A DNA stretch of 64,000 nt from Pseudomonas fluorescens. GTDB lineage: Bacteria; Pseudomonadota; Gammaproteobacteria; Pseudomonadales; Pseudomonadaceae. Under the pieces are notes generated by a model, which did no database searches, had not been told where the DNA came from, and saw only the letters and a list, made by a program, of their open reading frames with translations. The DNA lies in the NCBI RefSeq assembly GCF_902497895.1, contig NZ_CABVHQ010000021.1, forward strand, positions 25,894 to 89,893. Direction: 5' to 3'. This document shows, in pieces, positions 1 to 9,429 of the stretch (positions are counted from its first letter, which is position 1; each line of letters begins with the position of its first letter). The translations under genes and the position numbers were made by a program.

Positions 1-595
1 AATCGATATCTGGATCGAAAAAATCCTGCCCATGGGCGGCGGAATCGGTGGCGGCAGTTCCAATGCAGCGACCACCCTGCTCGGCCTCAATCATCTTTGG
101 CAACTGGGCTGGGATGAAGATCGACTGGCCGCCCTGGGCCTGACACTAGGCGCCGACGTCCCGGTTTTCGTGCGTGGACACGCCGCTTTTGCTGAGGGCG
201 TCGGGGAAAAACTCACCCCTGTAGACCCCGAAGAACCGTGGTATCTCGTGCTGGTGCCGCAAGTCTCTGTAAGTACAGCAGAAATTTTTTCAGATCCGTT
301 GTTGACACGTAACTCTTCTCCCATTAAAGTGCGCCCCGTTCCCAAGGGAAACAGTCGAAATGACTGCTTACCGGTTGTAGCAAGGCGTTACCCAGATGTA
401 CGTAACGCTTTGAATTTGTTAGGTAAATTTACCGAAGCAAAATTAACCGGCACTGGAAGTTGTGTGTTTGGGGGCTTCCCAAGCAAAGCTGAAGCTGATA
501 AAGTCTCGGCCCTTCTTACAGAGACCCTTACAGGGTTTGTAGCAAAGGGAAGCAACGTTTCGATGTTGCATCGCAAGCTGCAAAGTCTGCTCTAA
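1..595 (+). CDS. ispE: 4-diphosphocytidyl-2-C-methyl-D-erythritol kinase (IspE), 3' part
   Basis: This is the C-terminal part of IspE, a cytoplasmic GHMP-family kinase that phosphorylates CDP-methylerythritol in the MEP isoprenoid pathway. The frame is open from base 2, so the start lies before the window. The glycine-rich ATP-binding motif [16 protein letters not shown] is visible near base 29-76. The C-terminal GHMP motif around [11 protein letters not shown] follows at about 448-480. The stop TAA is at 593-595. The gene is followed by tRNA-Gln and prs, a common order in gamma-proteobacteria. Only the 5' truncation by the window edge is odd. Confidence 0.95.
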   Translation, partial: IDIWIEKILPMGGGIGGGSSNAATTLLGLNHLWQLGWDEDRLAALGLTLGADVPVFVRGHAAFAEGVGEKLTPVDPEEPWYLVLVPQVSVSTAEIFSDPLLTRNSSPIKVRPVPKGNSRNDCLPVVARRYPDVRNALNLLGKFTEAKLTGTGSCVFGGFPSKAEADKVSALLTETLTGFVAKGSNVSMLHRKLQSLL

Positions 596-632
596 AAGGA
601 ACCGAGTGCTGGGCACTCGTTGCAACAGATAC

Positions 633-707
633 AGGGGCGTCGCCAAGCGGTAAGGCAGCAGGTTTTGATCCTGCCATGCGTTGGTTCGAATCCAGCCGCC
701 CCTGCCA
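633..707 (+). tRNA. tRNA-Gln (anticodon TTG)
   Basis: A full cloverleaf can be read. The acceptor arm AGGGGCG pairs with CGCCCCT, the D arm contains GCCAAGCGGTAAGGC, the anticodon loop TTTTGAT holds TTG at 665-667, and the T arm carries GGTTCGAATCC. The CCA end is encoded at 705-707. It sits between ispE and prs and is probably co-transcribed with ispE. Confidence 0.96.
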
Positions 708-753
708 TTTTCTAATACTCATCCAGGTTACCCTCAGCCTTCAGGTACTGCGC

Positions 754-1695
754 GTGTCCAAGATGATGGTCTTTACGGGGAATGCTAACCCCGATCTGGC
801 TCGGCGTGTTGTACGTCAGCTGCATATCCCTCTCGGTGACATCTCTGTCGGTAAATTCTCCGACGGCGAAATTACCGCCGAGATCAATGAAAACGTCCGC
901 GGTAAAGATGTCTTCATTATTCAGCCGACTTGCGCTCCGACCAACGATAACCTGATGGAACTCGTCGTGATGGCTGATGCCTTCCGCCGCTCCTCAGCGA
1001 CTCGAATCACAGCTGTAATCCCCTACTTTGGTTATGCCCGTCAGGATCGCCGTCCGCGTTCCGCACGTGTGGCTATCAGCGCGAAAGTCGTCGCTGACAT
1101 GCTTACCGTAGTCGGCATCGATCGTGTTCTCACGGTTGATCTGCATGCTGACCAGATCCAGGGATTCTTCGATATTCCGGTAGATAACATCTACGGCTCC
1201 CCCGTTCTGGTGGATGACATCGAAGACCAACGCTTCGAAAACCTGATGATCGTGTCCCCGGACATTGGCGGCGTCGTGCGTGCACGTGCAGTTGCCAAAT
1301 CCCTGGGCGTGGATCTCGGGATCATCGACAAGCGCCGTGAGAAAGCCAATCACTCTGAAGTGATGCATATCATCGGTGATGTCGAAGGGCGTACCTGTAT
1401 TCTGGTCGATGACATGGTCGATACCGCAGGCACCTTGTGCCACGCGGCAAAAGCCTTGAAAGAGCACGGTGCAGCAAAAGTCTTTGCCTACTGCACACAC
1501 CCTGTGCTGTCGGGCCGGGCGATCGAGAACATCGAGAACTCAATGCTGGACGAACTGGTGGTGACCAACACCATCCCGTTGTCCGCTGCTGCTCAAGCCT
1601 GTTCGCGTATCCGTCAACTGGATATCGCACCGGTAGTTGCCGAAGCGGTCCGCCGCATCAGCAACGAAGAATCGATCAGCGCGATGTTCCGTTAA
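754..1695 (+). CDS. prs: Ribose-phosphate pyrophosphokinase (PRPP synthetase)
   Basis: Prs makes phosphoribosyl pyrophosphate from ribose 5-phosphate and ATP for purine, pyrimidine, NAD, His and Trp synthesis. The protein is 313 residues, the usual length. A GTG start at 754 is chosen because the protein then begins with the typical [18 protein letters not shown]; the longer ATG frame at 676 would run through the tRNA. The flexible loop YARQDRRPR and the PRPP loop [10 protein letters not shown] (about residues 218-227) are present. It ends in the common [11 protein letters not shown] strong terminator follows at 1732-1768, so rplY has its own transcription or relies on read-through. Confidence 0.97.
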   Translation: MSKMMVFTGNANPDLARRVVRQLHIPLGDISVGKFSDGEITAEINENVRGKDVFIIQPTCAPTNDNLMELVVMADAFRRSSATRITAVIPYFGYARQDRRPRSARVAISAKVVADMLTVVGIDRVLTVDLHADQIQGFFDIPVDNIYGSPVLVDDIEDQRFENLMIVSPDIGGVVRARAVAKSLGVDLGIIDKRREKANHSEVMHIIGDVEGRTCILVDDMVDTAGTLCHAAKALKEHGAAKVFAYCTHPVLSGRAIENIENSMLDELVVTNTIPLSAAAQACSRIRQLDIAPVVAEAVRRISNEESISAMFR

Positions 1696-1731
1696 GGGTC
1701 AAACCTTGGCTGCATCCCGCCGACGAAAAGC

Positions 1732-1768
1732 GCCCCGCCCCAACAGTCTGTTGGGGCGGGGCTTTTTT
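1732..1768 (+). terminator. Rho-independent terminator after prs
   Basis: A perfect 13-bp stem (gccccgccccaac / gttggggcggggc) with loop AGTCT is followed by six T residues at 1763-1768. It lies 36 bp after the prs stop and before rplY. Confidence 0.93.
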
Positions 1769-1833
1769 GCCCATATCGCCTTTAGCGCTGGTCGCAACCG
1801 CTGGGGCGAATGTGGTTATTTTGGAGATACAAC

Positions 1834-2439
1834 ATGAACGATTTTACTCTGAATGCTGAAGTGCGTTCCGACCTGGGGAAAGGTGCGAGCCGCCGCCTGC
1901 GTCGTCTCGCAAGCCTGGTTCCAGCTGTAGTTTACGGTGGCGAAAAAGCCCCTGAATCCATCAGCATGCTGGCCAAAGAAGTTGCCAAACTGCTCGAAAA
2001 CGAAGCGGCTTACAGCCACATCATCGAGCTGAACGTTGGCGGCACCAAGCAAAACGTAATCATCAAAGCTCTGCAACGTCACCCGGCCAAAGGCCACGTG
2101 ATGCACGCTGACTTCGTACGCGTTGTAGCTGGCCAGAAACTGACCGCTATCGTGCCTGTACACTTCGTTGGTGAAGAAGCCCCGATCAAGAAAGGCGGCG
2201 AAGTTTCGCACGTTGTTTCCGAGATCGAAGTTTCCTGCTTGCCGAAAGACCTGCCTGAATTCATCGAAGTCGACCTGGCTGAAATGGAAGTCGGCTCGAT
2301 CATTCACCTGTCTGACCTCAAAGCCCCTAAAGGCGTTGAGTTTGTTGCTCTGGCTCACGGTAACGACCTGGCTGTTGCCAACGTTCACGCTCCACGTGTT
2401 GCTCCAGAAGAAGCTGCTGAAGAAGGCGCTGCAGAGTAA
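1834..2439 (+). CDS. rplY: 50S ribosomal protein L25, long CTC/TL5 form
   Basis: Ribosomal protein L25 binds 5S rRNA in the large subunit. This 201-residue protein is the long general-stress CTC type: an N-terminal L25 domain (about residues 1-90, with [14 protein letters not shown]) followed by a beta-rich C-terminal domain and an acidic, Ala/Glu-rich tail. The ATG at 1834 is chosen because GGAG lies 7 bases upstream and the protein then begins [11 protein letters not shown], as in relatives. It precedes pth, the usual pseudomonad order. Confidence 0.96.
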   Translation: MNDFTLNAEVRSDLGKGASRRLRRLASLVPAVVYGGEKAPESISMLAKEVAKLLENEAAYSHIIELNVGGTKQNVIIKALQRHPAKGHVMHADFVRVVAGQKLTAIVPVHFVGEEAPIKKGGEVSHVVSEIEVSCLPKDLPEFIEVDLAEMEVGSIIHLSDLKAPKGVEFVALAHGNDLAVANVHAPRVAPEEAAEEGAAE

Positions 2440-2461
2440 TTTCACTCTGTACGCCGGAGTG

Positions 2462-2545
2462 ACTGGAAACATCGCGGACTAGAGCGTAGCGAGAAAGCGG
2501 GCGAGAACGCGGAGTTTACATAATGGTAAATGAGCACTTTTCGTC
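2462..2545. other. Unexplained intergenic element between rplY and pth
   Basis: The 170-bp gap holds a stretch rich in purine-led repeats (gcgtagcgagaaagcg, ggcgagaacgcgg) followed by a short inverted repeat, gtttac/gtaaat around 2514-2531. I see no ORF with a credible start. I have the impression that similar 'cggagtttaca...gtaaatgag' segments recur in fluorescent pseudomonads, but cannot verify this. Confidence 0.3.
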
Positions 2546-2608
2546 CACTTTCGCCGCACCATCTGCTTGCGGCGACGTTATCCACCACTCCTAGGAAGGG
2601 CCCCTATC

Positions 2609-3193
2609 GTGACTGCCATCAAACTGATCGTTGGCCTGGGAAATCCAGGCGCTGAATACGAACAGACCCGGCATAACGCAGGGGCCCTTTTTGTTGAGCG
2701 CATCGCGCAAGCACAGGGCATCAACCTGGTGGCCGATCGCAAATATTTCGGCCTGACCGGGCGCTTCTCGCACCAGGGTCAGGATATTCGTCTGTTGATT
2801 CCCACCACCTACATGAACCGCAGCGGCCAGGCCGTAGCGGCACTCGCCGGCTTTTTTCGCATAAAGCCGGAAGAGATACTGGTGGCGCACGACGAACTCG
2901 ACCTGCCACCCGGCGTTGCCAAGCTCAAACAAGGCGGCGGCCATGGCGGTCACAACGGGTTGCGCGACATTATCGCGCAGCTGGGCAATCAGAATACCTT
3001 TCACCGCTTGCGGCTTGGCATTGGCCACCCGGGCGTTGCCAGTATGGTTTCAAATTTTGTCCTGGGTCGTGCGCCACGCGCCGAACAGGAAAAACTCGAT
3101 GCCAGCATCGATTTTGCCCTCGGCGTGCTGCCGGATATCTTCGCCGGGGAATGGAACCGCGCGATGAAAAACCTGCACAGCCAGAAGGCCTGA
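2609..3193 (+). CDS. pth: Peptidyl-tRNA hydrolase
   Basis: Pth cleaves peptidyl-tRNA released from stalled ribosomes, recycling tRNA in the cytoplasm. The protein is 194 residues, full length. It starts with LIVGLGNPG and has the catalytic His in TRHNAG (residue 22), YMNRSG, and the [13 protein letters not shown] motif. The start is GTG at 2609, preceded by AGGAAGG; the longer frame from 2567 adds 14 unlikely residues upstream of that site. ychF follows after 23 bp, an almost universal pth-ychF pair that implies co-transcription. Confidence 0.97.
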   Translation: MTAIKLIVGLGNPGAEYEQTRHNAGALFVERIAQAQGINLVADRKYFGLTGRFSHQGQDIRLLIPTTYMNRSGQAVAALAGFFRIKPEEILVAHDELDLPPGVAKLKQGGGHGGHNGLRDIIAQLGNQNTFHRLRLGIGHPGVASMVSNFVLGRAPRAEQEKLDASIDFALGVLPDIFAGEWNRAMKNLHSQKA

Positions 3194-3216
3194 CTCTAAC
3201 TCCTCGGGGAAACACC

Positions 3217-4316
3217 ATGGGATTCAATTGCGGCATCGTCGGCCTGCCTAACGTCGGCAAGTCCACCCTGTTCAACGCCCTGACCAAATCCGGTATCGCG
3301 GCCGAGAACTTCCCCTTCTGTACCATCGAACCGAACACCGGTATCGTGCCGATGCCGGACAAGCGTCTGGACGCGTTGGCGGCTATCGTCAATCCCAAGC
3401 GCGTGCTGCCGACCACCATGGAATTCGTCGACATCGCCGGGCTGGTTGCCGGAGCCTCGAAAGGTGAAGGCCTGGGCAACAAGTTCCTGGCCAACATCCG
3501 CGAAACCGATGCCATCGCCCACGTGGTCCGCTGCTTCGAAGACGAGAACGTGATCCACGTCTCCAATAGCGTCGACCCGAAACGCGACATCGAAATCATC
3601 GACCTCGAGCTGATCTTCGCCGACCTCGACAGCTGCGAAAAGCAACTGCAGAAAGTCACCCGCAATGCCAAGGGCGGTGACAAGGACGCAGTCGTCCAGA
3701 AAGGCCTGCTGGAGCAGTTGATCGCTCACTTCACCATCGGCAAGCCTGCGCGCAGCCTGATGAAGAGCATGAACGCCGACGAGAAGGCAGTGATCCGCGG
3801 TTTCCACCTGCTGACCACCAAACCTGTGATGTACATCGCCAACGTCGCTGAAGACGGCTTCGAAAACAATCCGCTGCTGGACGTGGTCAAGGCCATTGCC
3901 GAAGAAGAAGGCGCGATCGTGGTGCCGGTCTGCAACAAGATCGAAGCGGAAATCGCCGAACTCGACGACGGTGAAGAAAAAGACATGTTCCTCGAGGCCC
4001 TGGGCCTCGAGGAACCCGGCCTGAACCGCATGATCCGCGCCGCTACGAGATGCTGCACCTGCAGACCTACTTCACCGCCGGTGTCGAAGAAGTCCGCGCC
4101 TGGACCGTAAAAGTCGGTGCTACCGCACCACAAGCGGCCGGCGTGATCCACACCGACTTCGAAAAAGGCTTCATCCGCGCCGAAGTCATCGCCTACAACG
4201 ACTTCATTCAGTACAAGGGCGAAGCCGGTACCAAAGAAGCCGGTAAGTGGCGCCTGGAAGGCAAGGATTACATCGTCAAGGATGGCGACGTGATGCACTT
4301 CCGTTTCAACGTGTAA
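3217..4316 (+). pseudogene. ychF: Redox-regulated ATPase YchF, frameshifted near 4042
   Basis: YchF/Ola1 is a ribosome-associated P-loop ATPase of the Obg group. From ATG 3217 the frame gives [11 protein letters not shown] (P-loop), [19 protein letters not shown] (switch/G3) and the coiled-coil region. At MIRA it switches to a nonsense tail ending at 4110. The expected C-terminal TGS-like domain continues in the next frame ([20 protein letters not shown], to 4316). Restoring one G at about 4042 (gccgctacgag to gccggctacgag) joins the halves into a normal protein of about 366 residues. Both halves look conserved, so this is either a sequencing error or a very recent mutation. The 297-residue product as written would lack the TGS domain. 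Confidence 0.93.
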
Positions 4317-4351
4317 CAGTGACCGTGGATTTACACGGATCTCGATAGACG

Positions 4352-4389
4352 AAAAATCCCCGTAATCACTCGCTGATACGGGGATTTTT
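4352..4389 (+). terminator. Rho-independent terminator after ychF
   Basis: The stem aaaaatccccgta / tacggggattttt, with a 12-nt loop, ends in TTTTT at 4385-4389. The A-rich 5' side means it could also stop minus-strand transcripts from the accessory genes beyond. It marks the end of the conserved backbone segment. Confidence 0.9.
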
Positions 4390-4522
4390 GCGTCTTGGGA
4401 TCACCCTCCTCCGCCATTACGATCTGAGATATTGCTGGGTACGCTACCGGGTATGACGTCTGAAGCCGGTTTAAGAAACCGGGTGTGGCGGGAGCAAAAG
4501 CGTGAACGCACCATAACGAGAA

Positions 4523-5635
4523 TTAGCTTGGATTTACGTCCTGATTGAACACGGCGGCATCAGTGCGTTTAAACTTGATGCGCCTGGTCCATGCGATTGC
4601 GGGGCGTTCGACAAGCATGTATGCGATGGCTGCGAATACGATGCAGGCCGCCACTGCAAGGATAGTAGCTAGTACGTCCGAAGCAATGCCAGTCGGCATT
4701 AAACGCCGGAAAAGGCGCATGAAAGTACCAATCACTGGTGAATGGAATAAATACAGGCTGTAGGAAATCAAGCCAATCTTTTGCACAGGATAGCTGGACA
4801 AGAAACCAAGAGTGGCGGAGCTGATAACCAGAAAACAAAACGAAAGACCCGTCAATCCGACAGCAACTGTAAATGAATTTTTGCTTGCAACACCGATGAG
4901 GAGAACTAATGCGCAGTACCCAACGGCAATATATCGGCTTTGCTTCGTGCCTGTAAGGGTCTGAGCACACAGAACCCCTGCCATGAAGCTGAACCAGAAC
5001 GCGATAAATCCACCCTGCCAACCTATCGAATGAATAAGCCCGGTGGGCCAAAGTAGCGCCAATAATGCACTGACCCAAATCGAAACACTTCGCATTTGTA
5101 AAGCCTCGCCGCCTCTGGCTTGATCGGCTAGCCAAAGTAGCACGGCAAATGCGATGTAAAACTGCACCTCGATACAAAGTGTCCAGAACACCGTTATGAT
5201 GTTTTCGATGCCAAGGAAACCTTGAAGAAACATCAAGTGTCCGAGAATGTCCGTGATACTGGGAATTTCAATCTCGTTCTGCCCAGACATATGTTTTACG
5301 GCAATCACCAACACACCAAGTGCAACGGCGACATAGTATGGAGGGGCAAGGCGCACCAAACGGCGCGCGACAAAATTCGCAGCGTTCGCAGTGTTCATCG
5401 GCACGAGAAATGTTGTAGCCGCCATGACGATTCCGCTTAATACGAAAAAGACAGGCACGCCCAAATGACCAGCGTCAAAGACTATATATCTCAACCAGTC
5501 CGGAATTGCTGCCAAGAGGGTTGGAATGTGATTTCCCTCGGATAAATGAAACAGAACCACCCAAAGGGCTGCAAAGCATCGTAATGCGTCAACCAGGGCG
5601 AGGCGATGTTTATTGTCAGTGGTGACTCCACTCAT
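4523..5635 (-). CDS. Acyltransferase 3 family membrane protein (OafA/YrhL-like)
   Basis: This 370-residue multi-spanning inner-membrane protein belongs to the acyltransferase 3 family, which transfers acyl groups (usually acetyl) to extracytoplasmic sugars. The N-terminal signature VDALRCFAALWVVLFHL carries the conserved Arg19 and His30. GVPVFFVLSGIVMA and FVARRLVRLAPPYYVAV follow, then about ten hydrophobic segments. It lies 51 bp downstream of the adenylation/acyltransferase fusion gene on the same strand, and the two are probably co-transcribed. A role in O-acylating the local polysaccharide is inferred from context; the substrate is unknown. Confidence 0.88.
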   Translation of the reverse strand: MSGVTTDNKHRLALVDALRCFAALWVVLFHLSEGNHIPTLLAAIPDWLRYIVFDAGHLGVPVFFVLSGIVMAATTFLVPMNTANAANFVARRLVRLAPPYYVAVALGVLVIAVKHMSGQNEIEIPSITDILGHLMFLQGFLGIENIITVFWTLCIEVQFYIAFAVLLWLADQARGGEALQMRSVSIWVSALLALLWPTGLIHSIGWQGGFIAFWFSFMAGVLCAQTLTGTKQSRYIAVGYCALVLLIGVASKNSFTVAVGLTGLSFCFLVISSATLGFLSSYPVQKIGLISYSLYLFHSPVIGTFMRLFRRLMPTGIASDVLATILAVAACIVFAAIAYMLVERPAIAWTRRIKFKRTDAAVFNQDVNPS

Positions 5636-5686
5636 TCCTGTCTCTCCTTCCTCTTGCTACAGATGTCGATCGGGAATAATCACAGG

Positions 5687-8518
5687 TCACGCCACTCGCT
5701 CAATCCTATCCGAACTGCTCCTTTTCCCTCCTCCATTCCAGCGCATTACAACAATTCGAACGCCCTTGTTCCAGGCGTAACCAACCCCAATGCCACCGGC
5801 TATGGCAATGGCTACCGCGAGCGCCGGCTCGTCATAGATGTGACGGGCCAGGGACTTAAACTGAAAATGCGTCAAATAAATATACAACGTTGACGACGCT
5901 ATTAATGCAAGTCCCCGCGCGATAATGGCGGGTACGGGAATAGACCTGATCCAAATCACCGCGAGAACGGCAGGCACGGTTATATCAATATTTTCCCTCA
6001 TGTCGAATCCGGGCAATTCACGCCCGAAGACTGCTAGAATATCTTGCCCGCCCATCATAATGATAGCAACCGCACTGACGACCAACTTCTGGATTCTTGA
6101 ATTGGCATAGTGAATTGCCATTCCGAGCACCATGATCGCAAGATAGTGTTGTGGCACTCTGTTATAGAGCGCTGTAGCATCAAACAAATACTTACTCATT
6201 AGAATGTCAGCCACTACCAATACGCATGACACAATGACAAGATAACGAAACGGGTTCGACTTTATTATTTTTCTGACGCGCTCGAACGACAGGGCGAACC
6301 CAATGATTATTATCATTTGCAAGAGAACTTCAATGTACCAATAGGCAAAGCCACCTGCGAGATACGGTGAAAACCAATTCGAAATCAGCAATAATGTTTG
6401 CCAATGAATCCTGTCAAACAGCGTTTGAATCAACATAGTGTAGAGTATTGTCGGTGCCGCGATACTGATAATGGATTTGACAAGCGTACGCACGTTGCCG
6501 CGTTCATTTATGGCTTGAAGTTGAAATCTTGCCAGGCTGATTCCGGACACTACAAACAATACCGTCGTCTCGCCTGAAACTGGCCATTTTGAAAAAAGGT
6601 GAAAATGGCCGACAACAATAAACAGTATAGATATTACCCGTAAAAATACCGGAATCTCCATTGCCCGAATTGACAACGTTGAAGACGTGGCTTTATTGGT
6701 TAGCTCACAAAGTTCACGTATTGGTGTTATCTCCCATTGATCTGGCAGATGCCCAATAAGTTCTTCAAGTACCATTGAAGCCTGAACAAACGAGAGTGAA
6801 TCCCCACCCAGCTCCACGAACGATAAATTTGCATCGATGTGCGTGACTTCGAGTATTTCAGACCATGCATCCGCCAGCTTGAGCGCGAGCGGCGATAGAT
6901 CCTGGCTCGAATTGACTGATGCCTCATCCGTGTTACCGACAATCGGAGGCAGCGCCCGCTTATCAATCTTTCCATTCGGTGTAAGTGCAATAGTGTCCAG
7001 AAAAACGAACAACGCCGGCACCATATACTCAGGGAGTTCATTGCTGATATGTTCACGCAATTCAACAGATGAAACAGGCTTTGTTGAAACGCAATAAGCA
7101 ACCAGCCTTACGCTCGAACGCTCATTGACGCCCAAAACAACGCACTGCCTGATCCGCGGATGTCGTGATATTGCGCCTTCGATTTCAGTGAGTTCAATTC
7201 GATGGCCGCGAATCTTGACCTGATTATCGCCGCGCCCTAGAAAGCTGACACTGCCATCTGAAAGATAAGTGCCAAGGTCGCCGGTTCTATAACAAATGTC
7301 GTTCTCGACATGGGTAAATGGATTGGCCACAAACTTGTCCCGGGTTTGCGCTATGTCACTCCAGTAACCCAGCGACAAATAGGGACTGCGTATAAGAATT
7401 TCTCCGACCTCTCCTTCGCATACCAACTGATTAGCGTCATCCACGACCAGCAGTTGTGCACCTTCAATTCCTTTCCCAAGCGGAATTTTGGTATTATCGG
7501 CTTCAGGGTCGACATGATGGTAAGCCATTGCCTGCGGAGTTTCCGTCGTGCCGTAAAAGTTTACGCTAACGGCATTGGGTGCAACAACACGCATTTGTTC
7601 GTATAGCGTACTGCTTAATGCATCTCCGCCCCAAAACAGATAGCGCAGATCGTTGAATCTTAGTCCATTAAGTTTTGCTCCAGTTTCAATAAGTTTTCCC
7701 AGTGGGGGTGTAAGGTGAATAATGGATATTCCATGTTTATGTATCCACGCCACCAAAGCTGAAGGATCTATGACAGTCGACTGTGCAGGAATGATAACTT
7801 TTGCACCCATGGAGAGAGGCGTAAATACGTCCCTGTATACAGGGTCATGACCAAGCCCGGAAAGCAAGGAAAAGCAATCGTTTTTTGATAACGAATGACG
7901 CTGGGTATGCCACTCGATAAAATGCACCAGAGGCGCATGATTTGTCACAATCCCCTTCGGTTCGCCGGTGCTGCCCGATGTGAATGTGATATATGCTGGA
8001 TTACAAGGGTTAACTTCTGGCAAAGTCTTTTGATCAAAGGCGAACTCATGCAGTGATTCGGTGGGAATTTCCGGGACTCTAACGATCTGTGGATAAGAAC
8101 TCTCTGCCCCTGGCTCAAGATGCTCGAGATTGAGGTCGGCTGTAGCCTCACCGCATAGCAGAACAAAGGAAGGCTGAAGCGCTCGAATGATTTGCCCTAC
8201 GCGCGCAGGTGGATATGCAATGTCGGCAACTGTGAACGTCAATCCGGCACGCGAGGCGCCGAGCATTGCATAGACCAACCCTGCACAGCGACTCGAAACA
8301 ATAACAACCCGGTCGGATTCGGTAGCGCCATTTCCTATCAAGAAGGAAGCAATGCCCCGGCTTATCTCTTCAAGCTGACGATAGCTACACGTCGCGTCTT
8401 GAGAGATTACCGCAATTGCATCAGGCGAGCGTCTCGCATGTTGTAAGAAGTCCATGAATATCGGACGTTCGACACAATATTCCAGGTGAAGCGTTGGGTT
8501 TGGGCGGGCATCCTGCAT
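5687..8518 (-). CDS. Adenylation-carrier-membrane acyltransferase 3 fusion protein
   Basis: This is a 943-residue fusion. Residues about 20-525 form an NRPS-type adenylation domain: A3 TSGSTGEPKG (180-189), A5 NFYGTTE (320-326), A7 YRTGDLG (410-416), A8 GRGDNQVKIRGHRIEL (428-443) and A10 NGKIDK (515-520). Residues about 540-605 form a carrier domain with LGGDSLS, the phosphopantetheine serine being S574. From about 620 onward a multi-spanning acyltransferase 3 domain follows (RVISILFIVVGHFHLF, LFVVSGISLARF). There is no condensation or thioesterase domain. The layout suggests that an amino or carboxylic acid is activated, tethered and handed directly to a membrane acyltransferase, as DltA/DltC/DltB do with three proteins. 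By hand alignment to GrsA, specificity positions read D225, P226, R229. The start is uncertain; M22 is an alternative. Confidence 0.85.
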   Translation of the reverse strand: MQDARPNPTLHLEYCVERPIFMDFLQHARRSPDAIAVISQDATCSYRQLEEISRGIASFLIGNGATESDRVVIVSSRCAGLVYAMLGASRAGLTFTVADIAYPPARVGQIIRALQPSFVLLCGEATADLNLEHLEPGAESSYPQIVRVPEIPTESLHEFAFDQKTLPEVNPCNPAYITFTSGSTGEPKGIVTNHAPLVHFIEWHTQRHSLSKNDCFSLLSGLGHDPVYRDVFTPLSMGAKVIIPAQSTVIDPSALVAWIHKHGISIIHLTPPLGKLIETGAKLNGLRFNDLRYLFWGGDALSSTLYEQMRVVAPNAVSVNFYGTTETPQAMAYHHVDPEADNTKIPLGKGIEGAQLLVVDDANQLVCEGEVGEILIRSPYLSLGYWSDIAQTRDKFVANPFTHVENDICYRTGDLGTYLSDGSVSFLGRGDNQVKIRGHRIELTEIEGAISRHPRIRQCVVLGVNERSSVRLVAYCVSTKPVSSVELREHISNELPEYMVPALFVFLDTIALTPNGKIDKRALPPIVGNTDEASVNSSQDLSPLALKLADAWSEILEVTHIDANLSFVELGGDSLSFVQASMVLEELIGHLPDQWEITPIRELCELTNKATSSTLSIRAMEIPVFLRVISILFIVVGHFHLFSKWPVSGETTVLFVVSGISLARFQLQAINERGNVRTLVKSIISIAAPTILYTMLIQTLFDRIHWQTLLLISNWFSPYLAGGFAYWYIEVLLQMIIIIGFALSFERVRKIIKSNPFRYLVIVSCVLVVADILMSKYLFDATALYNRVPQHYLAIMVLGMAIHYANSRIQKLVVSAVAIIMMGGQDILAVFGRELPGFDMRENIDITVPAVLAVIWIRSIPVPAIIARGLALIASSTLYIYLTHFQFKSLARHIYDEPALAVAIAIAGGIGVGYAWNKGVRIVVMRWNGGGKRSSSDRIERVA

Positions 8519-8869
8519 GTTGTTTGTATACTCCGCATGATCTATACGAGGTTAACGTCGTGACCCGAAAATCCTGATTGAGATGACGCAGAATTTCTCG
8601 GTCGCCGAGGCACAAAAATGCAGCGTAGTTCCGCGGAACTTCCTAGCGAAGAACATGGAGCGTTGAGACCCATTGAGTGGTTCAGGCCGAGTGATTGAAC
8701 GTTAGTGCAGAGTTGGCGGCGGCGCCAGCGCGAGTCCGGAAATGGGGACAGATTTATTTTTCTTCAGTGGCCGCTGCGGGTCGAAGCTGTGTGAAAACGT
8801 TTTAGAGAAGGTTTGACAGTCAGAAAAACAACGAACATCGCGTTCCTACGCAAATTTCAGGTCTGCCCA
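8519..8869. other. Intergenic, no gene seen
   Basis: I see no credible coding frame. The stretch ggggacagatttattttt at 8744-8761 resembles a sequence I associate with ends of REP/IS200-type transposase genes in pseudomonads, but that is recall only. The rest looks like decayed DNA leading into the transposase remnant. Confidence 0.35.
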
Positions 8870-9238
8870 TGACCCAACCGTTTGTAGTCTTCACGTAGCA
8901 ACGCAGACTTCAAAGCGATGCCTGCGTTTCCACACAGCCTGGGTCGATTCCGGCCGGTCGCGACTGTTCACCAGCGTCGAGCGCTGGCCTTGGCGGTCGT
9001 CCAACACTGCCACGACAATGCCGCAGCAGAACGCTTCTTCAAGCTGCTGAAACGGGAGCGGATCAGGCGCAATATCCAGGCACCCGGCAGGAAGCTCGCG
9101 GTGACGTGTTCGATTCCATCGAGATATTTTGCAACCCAAAACGCCGGCACGGGCTCAACAACCAGCTATCCCCGGTAGAGGTTGAAAAGCGACATTTATT
9201 GAGCTTGGAAAGTGTCTAGAAAATCCGGGGTGATTCAG
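8870..9238 (+). pseudogene. IS3-family transposase (OrfB) C-terminal remnant with right end
   Basis: The integrase-core motif CHDNAAAERFFKLLKRERIR is readable at about 9008-9067. A shift of frame near 9090 is needed to continue as DVFDSIEIFCNPKRRHG, then LNNQLSPVEVEK, to a stop at 9220-9222. This is the classic end of IS3 OrfB proteins. The bases right after it (gaaaatccggggtgattca) look like an IS3 terminal inverted repeat. No OrfA, left end or intact catalytic DDE set is visible, so this is a dead fragment. Confidence 0.72.
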
Positions 9239-9429
9239 TGACTGATTGCATAGTGCTGCTACAGTAATAGTACACGTCGAGTAAAAGCCAGAGGTGGATT
9301 GACGCTACCCGTCTTGGGGCGCCTGGCGTGAGCTGTGAAGCGTGGCTAAAAATGACTGATCGATCGCAGAGGAGCTCCTGGATGAATGGCGTGCTAGTGA
9401 AACCCACGTCGAAGTGAGTCCAGGGCTGG

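Noticed and set aside
676..753. Longer N-terminus for prs from ATG 676
   Set aside because: It would start inside tRNA-Gln. The GTG at 754 gives the standard protein start.
1402..1440. Cys in place of Gly after the PRPP loop of prs (GTLCHAA)
   Set aside because: As I recall, E. coli Prs also has GTLC at this point, so it is within normal variation.
1816..2472. Minus-strand open frame opposite rplY
   Set aside because: It covers a conserved ribosomal protein gene exactly and has no motif or start signal.
4031..4060. Programmed frameshift in ychF
   Set aside because: There is no slippery heptamer or downstream stimulatory structure, and ychF is not known to use recoding. A missing base explains it better.
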